Shown here: piece after piece, positions 1 through 8,009 of the stretch
Numbering within the stretch: the stretch's first letter is position 1
How the letters are laid out: every line of letters begins with the position of its first letter
Assembly: GCA_035650355.1 (NCBI GenBank)
Contig: DASRHT010000046.1
Coordinates: forward strand, 62,001 to 126,000
Direction of reading: 5' to 3'
DNA: 64,000 bases
From: DASRHT01 sp035650355
GTDB lineage: Bacteria; Chloroflexota; Ktedonobacteria; Ktedonobacterales; Ktedonobacteraceae
Translations under genes and position numbers: made by a program
The notes under the pieces: generated by a model
Told to the model about the DNA's origin: nothing
The model's database searches: none
What the model saw: only the letters and a program-made list of their open reading frames with translations

Positions 1-1
1 G

Positions 2-952
2 ATCGGTGTCGAGATTTACAAAGTACGTCGCCGCGTCATGTCCAAAGTGCTGAGTTCTATCGCCATCCTTGTCATGCTCGCCGCCTTCGGCCTGATCGCC
101 GCCATTTCACTTGTGATAACTGTCGAACCTTCATCAGCGTTTTTACCGCCATCATGTGCTCTAGTACGCACACCCACCTGCCTGGATCATCCGGCAACGC
201 AGGCGGAACTGGCGCAGGCAGCGAAAACTAAACAAGATACGGTCAAAAATGTCTCTTCCTCGCTACGCCTGCCGGATTCGCTTACCTTCTCTGTGCAGAC
301 CATCAATACCATCGGCCTCGTTCTGCTCGTCATCCTGGCAGGCACAATCGTCGGCGGCGAATATGGGGGGGGAACGGTGCGACTGGTTTTCACCAGAGGA
401 CCGACGCGAACCCAGTTTCTGATCTCAAAGATAGGAGCTATTCTGGCTTGCAGCGCCCTGACGGTAGCGGTCCTCACGATCATAGGCATAGTAGTGGGCG
501 CGCTCGCCAACTTTATCACCGGCATTGGCATTGATTTCGGTTTCTTCACAGGGGCCTGGGTGCTCCACGCCCTGCTCTACCTGCTGATTGCAGTGCTTGG
601 CCTGTTTGTCTACAGCATGATCGCGCTCTTCTTATCGACGATGGGCAAAGCTACCGCAGCGGGAGTGGCAGGCGCGCTCGTCTGGTGGGTATTAGAAGGC
701 ATTGTAGGACAGGTTCTTACGGCCATCGGTTTCTTTAACCAGGGACCGTTAGGCAATTTTCTCAAAGCCGTACCAGATTACTTCATCGGCAATAATATCG
801 GGGCGCTATTACAAAATCAGAGCCGGTATCTCTCGCCGGACCAGCCATCCACCCTCCCTGATCTGCACGCTCTGCTGGTAATCACAGCCTACTTGATTTT
901 ATTCATCGGCTTATCATGGTGGATTAGCGAACGCAGAGATGTAACAAACTGA
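2..952 (+). CDS. ABC-2 type transporter permease, 5' end outside the window
   Basis: The frame is open from the second base of the window (it reads ...IYKVRRRVMSK...), so the true start lies upstream and the ATG at 38 is probably internal. A basic stretch is followed by a first membrane segment, an outer loop with two cysteines, and about five further hydrophobic segments. The motif GGEYGGGTVRLVFTRGPTR after the second segment is typical of ABC-2 permeases that work with a separate ATPase to export drugs, lipids or peptides. The ATPase is not visible and would be expected upstream. The TGA stop shares one base with the ATG of queG, so the two are probably translationally coupled, though no functional link is obvious. 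The substrate cannot be told. Confidence 0.85.
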   Translation: MGVEIYKVRRRVMSKVLSSIAILVMLAAFGLIAAISLVITVEPSSAFLPPSCALVRTPTCLDHPATQAELAQAAKTKQDTVKNVSSSLRLPDSLTFSVQTINTIGLVLLVILAGTIVGGEYGGGTVRLVFTRGPTRTQFLISKIGAILACSALTVAVLTIIGIVVGALANFITGIGIDFGFFTGAWVLHALLYLLIAVLGLFVYSMIALFLSTMGKATAAGVAGALVWWVLEGIVGQVLTAIGFFNQGPLGNFLKAVPDYFIGNNIGALLQNQSRYLSPDQPSTLPDLHALLVITAYLILFIGLSWWISERRDVTN

Positions 953-2193
953 TGTTTACAACTCAGACGGTCAAAGAATACGCTTATACCCTTGGTTTTG
1001 ATACGGTGCGCATCTGCGGTGCGGAGGCATTTCCAGAGGAGGAGCGCATCATCAAAGAGCGCATCGCGCAGGGCTTGATGGATGGCCTGCCCTGGTTTAC
1101 AGCGGAGCGTGCTGATGTCTCCTGCCATCCAGATGCCTTGCTGCCCGAGGCAAAATCAATTATCGCCCTGGGCATGGTCTATCTGACCGAACAGCCGGAT
1201 GAGATTGAGACGGGAAGTCCTCGCGGGCGCATTTCACGCTATGCCTGGGGCGATGACTATCACGACATTATCAAGCCGAAATTGCAACAATTCGCGGCCT
1301 GGCTGCGAGAATACGCGCGGGCTGAAATGGGAACAGAGGCGGAGGCGCGGCTCTTTGTCGATACTGGACGCATGGTTGATCGCGCAGTCGCGCAACGTGC
1401 CGGGCTGGGCTGGTATGGCAAGAACACCAACATATTGACAAAGCAATGGGGATCGTGGCTCTTCCTGGCCGAGATCGTCACCAACTTACCTCTGACCGCA
1501 GATTCCCCGCTCAAAGCCAGTTGTGGCAATTGCGAAATCTGCCTCCACGCCTGTCCAACGCAGGCGCTCCCCAATCCCTACGAGCTGGACAACACCCGCT
1601 GCATCTCCTTTCTCACCATCGAACTGCGGGGCAGCATCCCGCTGGAGCTACGCCCCCTGATGGGCAACCTTATCTTCGGCTGCGATATATGCCAGGCAGT
1701 ATGCCCCGTCAACAGGCTTACGGAGAAGAGGCTGGGCATACGGGATAGCAATGGAGAGCAACTCATCACACCAGCAGCGATTCGCAAAAGGGGGCAGGCT
1801 CCAGCGTATTCGCCTCCAACAACGGCCCCGTTCCAGCCACATGAGCATTTTCGTCCGCGTCCCGAGACAGGAAGCAGCCCCGAGCTGATCCCCTTGCTTG
1901 CGCTCACCGAGGAAGAGTTCCGGGAGCGATTTCGCCATAGCCCCATCAAACGCACAAAGCGGCGCGGGCTGCTGCGCAACGTCTGCGTTGCGCTGGGCAA
2001 TAGTGGCGATCCACAGGCCATACCGGCCCTCATTGGCGCGTTACACGACCACGAACCACTTGTACGCGGTCATGCTGCCTGGGCGCTAGGACGTATCGGA
2101 GGAGCACAGGCGCAAGAGGCACTATGTTCAGCGTTAAAGCTAGAAGAGGATCAGGAAGTACAAAAAGAAATTCGTTGCGCGCTAACAATGTAA
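952..2193 (+). CDS. queG: Epoxyqueuosine reductase QueG
   Basis: QueG performs the last step of queuosine synthesis, reducing epoxyqueuosine in tRNA to queuosine with a cobalamin cofactor and two [4Fe-4S] clusters. The 413-residue protein has the family pattern: a catalytic region with VDTGRMVDRAVAQRAGLGW, a ferredoxin-like part with CGNCEICLHACP (C191, C194, C197, C201) and FGCDICQAVCPVN (C244, C247, C251), and a C-terminal HEAT-like repeat region (GALHDHEPLVRGHAAWALG) thought to help tRNA binding. The ATG overlaps the stop of the upstream permease by one base and has only a weak ribosome-binding site, so coupling is likely. No other queuosine gene is in the window. Confidence 0.95.
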   Translation: MFTTQTVKEYAYTLGFDTVRICGAEAFPEEERIIKERIAQGLMDGLPWFTAERADVSCHPDALLPEAKSIIALGMVYLTEQPDEIETGSPRGRISRYAWGDDYHDIIKPKLQQFAAWLREYARAEMGTEAEARLFVDTGRMVDRAVAQRAGLGWYGKNTNILTKQWGSWLFLAEIVTNLPLTADSPLKASCGNCEICLHACPTQALPNPYELDNTRCISFLTIELRGSIPLELRPLMGNLIFGCDICQAVCPVNRLTEKRLGIRDSNGEQLITPAAIRKRGQAPAYSPPTTAPFQPHEHFRPRPETGSSPELIPLLALTEEEFRERFRHSPIKRTKRRGLLRNVCVALGNSGDPQAIPALIGALHDHEPLVRGHAAWALGRIGGAQAQEALCSALKLEEDQEVQKEIRCALTM

Positions 2194-2328
2194 TATTCCT
2201 TCTGCTTTAGCCCGAATGTACTAACGGGGATCACGGCAACACCTTAAAAATTTGATCTTCGTCAATACAATCAGCTACTCTTTACACCCTGAGACATCGT
2301 GGAAATGCACTAGAGAGCAGAGTGTTTG

Positions 2329-3333
2329 ATGAAATATTTTTTCTGGATCGCCTTCGCCGTATTTTTAGCAGCATCAATACCTCATGTTGCTTACTTTTTT
2401 GCCTCATTCGAGCCGTCAGCGGGTCCCGAGGGTGTCTGGTGGTGGGCCGTCAGCTATGCTATAGCGATAAGCATCGATGTAACGGTCTATCTATTATCCT
2501 GGACCGCCTTTCAACGATACCGCAAATATCGCAGTGCCAGGGCCGTATGGCAACATTGGGTGCTGATCATTCTCTGTACCTTTTTCTCCTGGGCGGTCAA
2601 CTGGGCGTATGCCAAACAGTTCCATAACCCCAGCATGCTCAGCTCAGCGGAGGCGGCTGCTCCCTGGCTAACGAGTGTCTTCCCCTTCATGGCGAGCGCA
2701 TTTCCCTTGCTGGGCATTGTTTACACCATGATGGCAGAGACTATCGCCGAGAGCGCCAATGAAGAGAAAAAGGGCAGCGGCGAGCAGTTTATCACCATCA
2801 GCGAGCTAGCAAAGCAGATGGATCTGCCGGTTCCGCAGTTGCAGCAGGCCCTCGCTTCTGGCGCTCAGCTCACTCCTGGCAACCTTTTGAGCACCATCGT
2901 CAATTCTGAGAGTGAGAACAAAGCAACGAATGAGGCAAAAGGGGAGGAAGAGCAGAACAACGTGAGCTGGCCCATTACCGGCCAGTTTGTAGCATTGGAA
3001 GAGGACAACGCCGCGGGTAAAGCACATGCCAAAGCGGAAAAAGCGGCTGACGGAAACCAGGATAAACTGCAAATCACCATCCAGGCGCTTAAAGCCAAAC
3101 CGGACACAAGCGACGAAGAGCTGGCAAAGCTTCTCTCACTCAAGCGTCCTGCCAGCGCCCGTTTCTGGCGATTGAAGGCCACAGAAATTTTAAATGCGGC
3201 AGACAAAAAGTCGGGCGCGGCAAGCAAGAAATTGGCAGCATACACCCCATCGCTTCAGGATTCATGGGCCAGCGATGGGCCGGATCGACCCATCGGCAGA
3301 GAGATCAGCAACGGGCAGGGAATGAAACGTTAG
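2329..3333 (+). CDS. Membrane protein of unknown function with a charged cytoplasmic tail
   Basis: I do not recognise this 334-residue protein. The first ~140 residues hold four hydrophobic segments (about 1-25, 38-60, 75-95, 115-140) with many aromatic residues. They are followed by a soluble tail rich in Ala, Glu and Lys. Residues ~155-185 (ISELAKQMDLPVPQLQQAL) look like a small helix-turn-helix. Residues ~245-290 (KPDTSDEELAKLLSLKRPASARFWRLKA) resemble a second winged-helix-like segment. A membrane-tethered DNA-binding or scaffold protein is possible but is inference. I chose the ATG at 2329; a TTG one codon earlier is possible. It is separated from queG by ~135 bases and stands alone. Confidence 0.8.
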   Translation: MKYFFWIAFAVFLAASIPHVAYFFASFEPSAGPEGVWWWAVSYAIAISIDVTVYLLSWTAFQRYRKYRSARAVWQHWVLIILCTFFSWAVNWAYAKQFHNPSMLSSAEAAAPWLTSVFPFMASAFPLLGIVYTMMAETIAESANEEKKGSGEQFITISELAKQMDLPVPQLQQALASGAQLTPGNLLSTIVNSESENKATNEAKGEEEQNNVSWPITGQFVALEEDNAAGKAHAKAEKAADGNQDKLQITIQALKAKPDTSDEELAKLLSLKRPASARFWRLKATEILNAADKKSGAASKKLAAYTPSLQDSWASDGPDRPIGREISNGQGMKR

Positions 3334-3422
3334 CCTTGACGTTTAAGAATAGTAATGATAAAATTGTCCGAGTGTAGTATGAGGCTGACAAACCTATCTA
3401 CCTCATCATGGTGTGTTGCAGT

Positions 3423-3452
3423 TTGACAGTGTAGTCTACTAGTAACTAGATA
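3423..3452 (+). promoter_or_regulatory. Putative sigma-70-type promoter of the 96-residue gene
   Basis: TTGACA at 3423-3428 is followed after 18 bases by TAGATA at 3447-3452, upstream of the gene starting at 3483. The -35 box is perfect and the -10 box weak. Confidence 0.5.
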
Positions 3453-3482
3453 ATAATTCTCCAATTATTTAGGGAGGGATCA

Positions 3483-3773
3483 ATGCCGGCCACGTTCAGT
3501 TATGCGAGCATACTGCATGCTATCGGTCAAGTGCTCGATCAGATAGGCGTGAAAAGTATCGCAATCCATGAAGAAGAGGATGGTCTCTTCGTAGAAGGGT
3601 TTAACAGCGAAGGTCAGCTTCAGGTGCAGATGCATTATGATATTGCCAGTTTGTACGACCTGTTAACGAGGTCGCAGAAGCAGGCAGATGGGCAAGAGAG
3701 CCTACCAACTGCCGGCGTGTTACACCGCTTCCTGGCTGACCATCATCGCGAGCTCGTTGGAGCCACACTTTAA
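3483..3773 (+). CDS. Small conserved-looking protein of unknown function
   Basis: A 96-residue soluble acidic protein I cannot assign to a family. It starts at an ATG with a strong ribosome-binding site (AGGGAGG) and follows a promoter-like sequence. The residues suggest a compact alpha/beta fold: an N-terminal helix (ASILHAIGQVLDQIGVKSIA), beta strands (IAIHEEEDGLFVEGFN, GQLQVQMHYDIA), then a helical C terminus. There are no membrane segments and no cysteines. A hairpin terminator lies 28 bases after the stop, so it is probably a single-gene transcript. Confidence 0.8.
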   Translation: MPATFSYASILHAIGQVLDQIGVKSIAIHEEEDGLFVEGFNSEGQLQVQMHYDIASLYDLLTRSQKQADGQESLPTAGVLHRFLADHHRELVGATL

Positions 3774-3801
3774 AACACTATCGGCTTCATCAAGTAGTAA
3801 G

Positions 3802-3825
3802 AGAACCGGGGATCTCTCCGGTTCT
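3802..3825 (+). terminator. Hairpin terminator
   Basis: A perfect 8-bp stem (AGAACCGG / CCGGTTCT) with an 8-base loop lies just after the 96-residue gene. Only a short T-rich stretch follows, so termination efficiency is uncertain. Confidence 0.5.
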
Positions 3826-3886
3826 TATAACATGAGGGGGAGAAGGTTATTATTGAGGGGAAAAGATAAAATGATGCGTTTATGGG

Positions 3887-4222
3887 CTACTTGTTGCAGA
3901 GCCACCGCCTTCCATAGTCGCGCATACTCTCAATCACATGGACCAGATCTTGCCCCTTCTCGGTTAGTGAATATTCGACGCGAGGAGGTACTTCTGCAAA
4001 CATCTGACGAGTGATGATGCCCTCTTCTTCAAGAGAGCGCAAGCGTTCGGAGAGGGTTTTAGGGCTGATGCCCTGGAGTGAGCGTTCCAGTTGATTAAAG
4101 CGTTTGACGCCAGAAGCCAGGTCTCGAATTATGAGCAACGTCCATTTCCCACTGATTATTTCAGCGGTGCGGGCTACGGGGCAGATAGTATCTTTTACGT
4201 GATTGGATTGCGCTAGCTCCAT
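3887..4222 (-). CDS. HxlR-family winged-helix transcriptional regulator
   Basis: HxlR/DUF24 regulators are small dimeric winged-helix repressors or activators, often sensing electrophiles through a conserved N-terminal cysteine. From the ATG at 4222 the protein is 111 residues, the usual size, and reads MELAQSNHVKDTICPVARTA with the family cysteine in place. The recognition helix region follows (KRFNQLERSLQGISPKTLSE), and the wing shows as EVPPRVEYSLTEKG. An in-frame TTG at 4288 would add 22 residues without family support. It is divergent from the NYN-domain gene at 4428; the spacer of ~205 bases probably holds both promoters, and the regulator may control itself. Target genes are not known. 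Confidence 0.9.
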   Translation of the reverse strand: MELAQSNHVKDTICPVARTAEIISGKWTLLIIRDLASGVKRFNQLERSLQGISPKTLSERLRSLEEEGIITRQMFAEVPPRVEYSLTEKGQDLVHVIESMRDYGRRWLCNK

Positions 4223-4427
4223 TGTTGCAAACTCTTTGTACAAATTATGTCTTTCCAACTTACAGAATATACCATAGTAGGTACGCAAAGTAAAGCGCAG
4301 ACCTCTCGACTTTATTACTAAAGTATGATATGCTCATAGCTATAGGATGCACTGCAAGGGTGTCCGAGCACCTGAACAATCATAAATCTTGGTCTGCGCG
4401 GTTTCTCCCGAATGAGAGGAGAAGGTT

Positions 4428-5762
4428 GTGCCCGAAGATATTGCTCTATTCATCGATTTTGAGAACATACGCTACAGTATGCTGAATATACAACGGCGGG
4501 AGCCCGATCCACAGGAGTTGATCGCCGTCGCCCGTCGCTATGGCACTGTGATGGTTGCCCGCGCCTATGCGGACTGGTCTCGCCAACCAGAGCCCTTCAA
4601 AGGCAGCTTGACGGCGGCAATGATCGACAGGGTTGACTGCCCCGCGAAGCAGCGAGATCGTATTCGCATGGGTACGATTCACTACGCTTCCGGTAATCCC
4701 CCGACAGGGACGCTTGGCTCATCAAGCTACGTCGCTGAACAGGGGTCGGCAGGCTACTCTCGCCCCTGGTCCGGCAGCGTCTCTGGAAGTTCTGGCCCGT
4801 TACCGGCCATTAATCCGCAGATAATGGGATGGGGATCCGAATCCGATGCCCCGATTTCCGGCGAGATGGACGACGATACTCTGTTGCCTGAAGATGAGCC
4901 TCCAACTGAAGAAGGCTATAACACGACCGAGTATCAGCAGCGCGAGTCTTATCGACAAGCTGCACCCTACACCGGTTCTTACGGACAAACCCCCACCGGC
5001 CCTCTAGGGCAAAGCAATACCGGTCCCTTAGGCTATCCCACAGCCCCCACCCAGCATACAGCGACTACCGGTCATATGCCTGCCATCAATTCTGGTAATA
5101 GTACCATTGTACAGAGCACGGTCGTACAAAGCACTGTTGATCTCAATATGTTGATGGATATCATTGAAACAGTTTTTGATCGTCCAACTATCTCTACTTT
5201 TGTTTTGATGACAGGCGATAAAGATTTCACGCGCATCAGCGCCCGCTTAAAGTTACGTTTGAATAAAAATGTTATTGTTGTAGGTATTCCAGGAACCGTC
5301 AGCCGAGATCTTATCAGCAGTGCGAACCAGTTTGTGCCCCTGGTCCCTGGCAATGTTACCGGCAATACCGGTACCCTTCCAGCTATGACCCCTCCAACTG
5401 GTAATACTGGGACTATGCCCGCGGTTAACTACGCCGGCTCAACTTCGCAGTTCCAGCAAGTTCCTTACGGGGCTCCGCAGATCGATATTCTGGACCCGCA
5501 GTTCTTACAGTTTCTCGATTACATTGATCGCAACTGGTCCTGGCGCACCATTATTGGCGTCTCTAATTTCATTGGCGACCCGGTGAATCCCAAGAATCGC
5601 TTCCGCGGACGGCTTACCCGCGAATCGGCGCGCGAGCTATTGAATACTTGCATCCAGCAAAATATCTTGCTCGTTCAAACGGACCCGACCGGAGCTGAGG
5701 ACTTGCGCTTGAACCGCATGCATCCTGGCGTTGATGAGGTGCTTAAACAATTTGTTCGCTAA
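4428..5762 (+). CDS. NYN-domain (LabA/DUF88) putative RNase with an inserted disordered segment
   Basis: NYN domains are PIN-like metal-dependent ribonucleases. The 444-residue protein begins IALFIDFENIRYSML with the first acidic residue of the fold and continues to about residue 80. It is then interrupted by ~150 residues rich in Gly, Ser, Thr, Pro and Gln with short repeats (TGPLGQSNTGPLG). The domain resumes near residue 235 and shows the second acidic cluster MTGDKDF (D264, D266), followed by VIVVGIPGTVSRDLISSANQF. A second low-complexity stretch (~310-350) leads to a C-terminal winged-helix-like region (LQFLDYIDRNWSWRTIIGVS) that could be an OST-HTH-like RNA-binding module. The start is GTG with the ribosome-binding site GAGGAGAAGG. 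A strong terminator follows. Confidence 0.85.
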   Translation: MPEDIALFIDFENIRYSMLNIQRREPDPQELIAVARRYGTVMVARAYADWSRQPEPFKGSLTAAMIDRVDCPAKQRDRIRMGTIHYASGNPPTGTLGSSSYVAEQGSAGYSRPWSGSVSGSSGPLPAINPQIMGWGSESDAPISGEMDDDTLLPEDEPPTEEGYNTTEYQQRESYRQAAPYTGSYGQTPTGPLGQSNTGPLGYPTAPTQHTATTGHMPAINSGNSTIVQSTVVQSTVDLNMLMDIIETVFDRPTISTFVLMTGDKDFTRISARLKLRLNKNVIVVGIPGTVSRDLISSANQFVPLVPGNVTGNTGTLPAMTPPTGNTGTMPAVNYAGSTSQFQQVPYGAPQIDILDPQFLQFLDYIDRNWSWRTIIGVSNFIGDPVNPKNRFRGRLTRESARELLNTCIQQNILLVQTDPTGAEDLRLNRMHPGVDEVLKQFVR

Positions 5763-5773
5763 AGAAACGCTGC

Positions 5774-5813
5774 AACAGGCAGGCCCGCTCACTTCTGGTC
5801 GGGCCTGCCTGTT
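5774..5813 (+). terminator. Strong hairpin terminator
   Basis: A perfect 14-bp inverted repeat (5774-5787 with 5800-5813, arms AACAGGCAGGCCCG and complement) with a 12-base loop follows the NYN gene. The downstream sequence TGTGTTTT is T-rich. Confidence 0.8.
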
Positions 5814-5866
5814 TGTGTTTTCTACCGTTCTTTCCAAAAAGGTTATGTACCAGCAAGGAGACTACT

Positions 5867-6931
5867 ATGGATGAGGCCCGTCTGAGTTTTTTCCGCCGCC
5901 TGATCGCCAGCCCCAGCCCCTCAGGCTTTGAGCAACCTGTTCAACAGGTCATTCGCGAGGAAATACGCTCTTATACCGACGAGGTGCGTACCGATGTCCA
6001 CGGCAATGTGATCGCCGCCCTCAACCCTACCGGCCAACCACGCGTGATGCTTACCGCCCACTGCGATGAGCTGGGTTTCCTCGTCCGCTATATCGATGAG
6101 CAGGGCTTTATTTATTTCGCGACCATCGGCGGCTATGATCCCTCGACCCTCCCCGGGAACCGCGTTCAGATCTATACACCGTCAGGCCCCGTGCTTGGAG
6201 TGATTGGACGCAAGCCTGCACATTTATTAAGCGGAGAAGATCGCAGCAAGGCTCCGAAACTTACAGAACTCTGGATTGATATCGGCGCTTCAAGCAAAGA
6301 GGAGGCCCAGGCGCTAGTACCTATCGGCAGCGTGGCGACGCGTGCAAACCAACTCGAACCCCTGCGCGAAGATCTGGTGACGTCACGCGCGTTAGACGAT
6401 AAAGCCGGAATTTTCGCCGTTGTGGAGGCTATGCGCCGCATCCACGAGCGACGAGCAGCGTTGAAAGCTGGCGTCTTTTTTGTTTCGGCAGTGCAGGAAG
6501 AGGTGGGACTGCGCGGCGCACGCACCAGCGCCTTCGGAGTAGACCCGCTGATCGCGGTGGCGGTCGACGTGACCTTCACTTCCGATCACCCGGGTACCTC
6601 CAGGCAAGAGATTGGCGAAATTAAGCTCAATGGCGGGCCGGTAATCTCGCTTGGAGGGCATATTAATCCGCGCATCTATCAGCTCCTGGTGCAAGCGGCC
6701 ACGGAGGCGGAATTCGCCTGGCAGATCGATCCCCAGGCATCCCGCACCGGCACAGATACAGATGCGATCCAGGTATCGCGCGCAGGCGTGGCCACGGGGC
6801 TGGTCAGCATCCCCTGCCGTTACCTCCATAGCCCATCGGAGATCGCTTCGCTTAAAGACATCGATCAGGTGGCAGAAGTGCTGGCCCGCTTCACCCTTGC
6901 AATCGACGAAACTACGAACGTGATTCCTTAG
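5867..6931 (+). CDS. M42-family metallo-aminopeptidase
   Basis: M42 peptidases (FrvX, PepA, TET type) are cytoplasmic dinuclear-metal aminopeptidases forming large self-compartmentalised particles. From the ATG at 5867, which has a good AAGGAG site, the protein is 354 residues, normal for the family. Metal ligands and catalytic residues are visible in order: TAHCDELGF (H65, D67), SRALDDKAG (bridging Asp ~177/178), QEEVG (E211 general base, E212 ligand), VAVDVTFTSDHPG, and YLHSPSE for the last histidine. The longer in-frame start at 5813 overlaps the upstream terminator and adds 18 unrelated residues, so I rejected it. The gene stands alone and probably acts in general peptide turnover. Confidence 0.93.
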   Translation: MDEARLSFFRRLIASPSPSGFEQPVQQVIREEIRSYTDEVRTDVHGNVIAALNPTGQPRVMLTAHCDELGFLVRYIDEQGFIYFATIGGYDPSTLPGNRVQIYTPSGPVLGVIGRKPAHLLSGEDRSKAPKLTELWIDIGASSKEEAQALVPIGSVATRANQLEPLREDLVTSRALDDKAGIFAVVEAMRRIHERRAALKAGVFFVSAVQEEVGLRGARTSAFGVDPLIAVAVDVTFTSDHPGTSRQEIGEIKLNGGPVISLGGHINPRIYQLLVQAATEAEFAWQIDPQASRTGTDTDAIQVSRAGVATGLVSIPCRYLHSPSEIASLKDIDQVAEVLARFTLAIDETTNVIP

Positions 6932-7014
6932 CAAAAGCAAAGCGCATAGCAAGCGAGGGACATCATTCTCTCTCTGTCCCTCGCTACGCTGCCAGCTTCA
7001 GTACCAGCCATGCT

Positions 7015-7440
7015 TTACTGCATTGGCGGCATCTGCTCTGGATACTGCACCTGCGGCTGCTCATATTGCTCATACTGCGCCGACGCCTGGTATGGTTGCT
7101 CTCCCCGCTCGCTTTCTTGATATGGCTCGGGCGCACCCGGCTGCGGCTGATACCCCTGCTCATACGGCTGGTACGTCTGCTCGTATGGCTGATATGGCGG
7201 TTGATACGGCTGGTACGGCGGTTGATAATACTGTTGCTGCTGGTAATTCCCTGTCATAGGAGGCCCAAACAGCGAACCCATCAAAGCGCGCGCGATGAGG
7301 AACAGGATCATGATCATCAAAAATGACGCCACCAGCGCCCCAATTGAGCCGTGAGACATAAAGAATATAATAAATGGAAGCACAAACGGGAAACCACCAA
7401 GTCGTCTCATCCGCCGGTGGGGACCTCTGTATCTGTACAT
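7015..7440 (-). CDS. Small membrane protein with Tyr/Pro/Gln-rich repeat tail
   Basis: I do not recognise this 141-residue protein. A basic N terminus (MYRYRGPHRRMRRLGG) precedes one or two hydrophobic segments (FPFVLPFIIFFM and IGALVASFLMIMILFLIARALMG). From about residue 75 to the end it is a low-complexity tail of imperfect repeats such as YQPPYQPYQP and YEQTYQPYEQ. Such tails are disordered and may mediate self-association. The ATG has a GAGGGGG ribosome-binding site about seven bases upstream. The tandem hairpin elements at 7567-7927 lie in the long spacer upstream of this gene. Confidence 0.75.
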   Translation of the reverse strand: MYRYRGPHRRMRRLGGFPFVLPFIIFFMSHGSIGALVASFLMIMILFLIARALMGSLFGPPMTGNYQQQQYYQPPYQPYQPPYQPYEQTYQPYEQGYQPQPGAPEPYQESERGEQPYQASAQYEQYEQPQVQYPEQMPPMQ

Positions 7441-7566
7441 AGCTGTTCCCCCTCAAGGAACTAAAAAAGAGCAGTTACTAGCTTTTGCTCTGTCAGCATT
7501 TATCCGCACACATATTGTAACATATCTATTATAACGTATAACTATCTGCTATTTCAAGTATAGCAA

Positions 7567-7748
7567 ATAGCTATGACAGGGCTTCTCCAAAGTGGTTTTT
7601 GCAGACAGAACGGCTCGCAAGCGAGCCGTTCGAGAGGAAGGTGCTGGCGGTGGGCTGCGCCCACCGCCAGCACCTTCCTCTCCCTGTGAACGCCTGTGGC
7701 GCGAGGAGTCAAAGCGTGCAGCGACTTTGGAGAAACCCTGATAGCTAT
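7567..7748. repeat. Family-1 hairpin element A (MITE-like)
   Basis: About 182 bases bounded by inverted ends (ATAGCTAT...CTTCTCCAAAGT at 7567-7593 and its near-complement at 7724-7748). Inside are a perfect 11-bp hairpin (7608-7618 / 7621-7631), then a perfect 24-bp hairpin (7632-7655 / 7659-7682, loop TGC), then a conserved motif starting at 7686 (GTGAACGCC, three bases, GGCGCGAGGA). There is no coding capacity. It shares its right end with element B. Confidence 0.85.
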
Positions 7749-7927
7749 GATAAGGCTTCTCTCATGTCTTTTCAGACAGAACGGCTCGCTTGCGAGCCGT
7801 TCTGCCGAGGGAGGGGCTGGCGGTGGGCAGTGCCCACCGCCAGCCCCTCCCTCGGCCTATGAGCGCCTTCGGCGCGAGCAGTCAGAGCGCGCACCGACTG
7901 TTGAGACTGAGAAGCCCTGATAGCTAT
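7741..7927. repeat. Family-1 hairpin element B (MITE-like), tandem with A
   Basis: The second copy starts in the shared ATAGCTAT boundary and ends at 7927, with inverted ends carrying ATAGCTAT and CTTCTC. It has the same 11-bp hairpin (7779-7789 / 7792-7802) with a different loop. Its large hairpin (24 bp, 7805-7828 / 7832-7855) differs from that of A at four stem positions, all compensated on the other arm. The conserved motif begins at 7859 (ATGAGCGCC, three bases, GGCGCGAGCA). Confidence 0.85.
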
Positions 7928-7945
7928 GAGGAGAGTGCAGTATAA

Positions 7946-7986
7946 ATCCCCTATCCGACGAGTATCCAAGCCATCGGATAGGGGAT
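7946..7986 (-). terminator. Terminator of the minus-strand lipoprotein gene
   Basis: A perfect 13-bp stem (ATCCCCTATCCGA at 7946-7958 with its complement at 7974-7986) lies 24 bases beyond the stop of the lipoprotein gene. Reading the minus strand, TTTATAC follows the hairpin. Confidence 0.7.
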
Positions 7987-8009
7987 GATTATATCCCGAG
8001 CCTTGCCTG

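Noticed and set aside
5813..5866. Upstream start for the M42 peptidase
   Set aside because: It begins within the preceding terminator hairpin; the ATG at 5867 has a proper ribosome-binding site.
7567..7927. Insertion sequence
   Set aside because: No transposase frame; total length per element is under 190 bases. Described instead as MITE-like hairpin elements.
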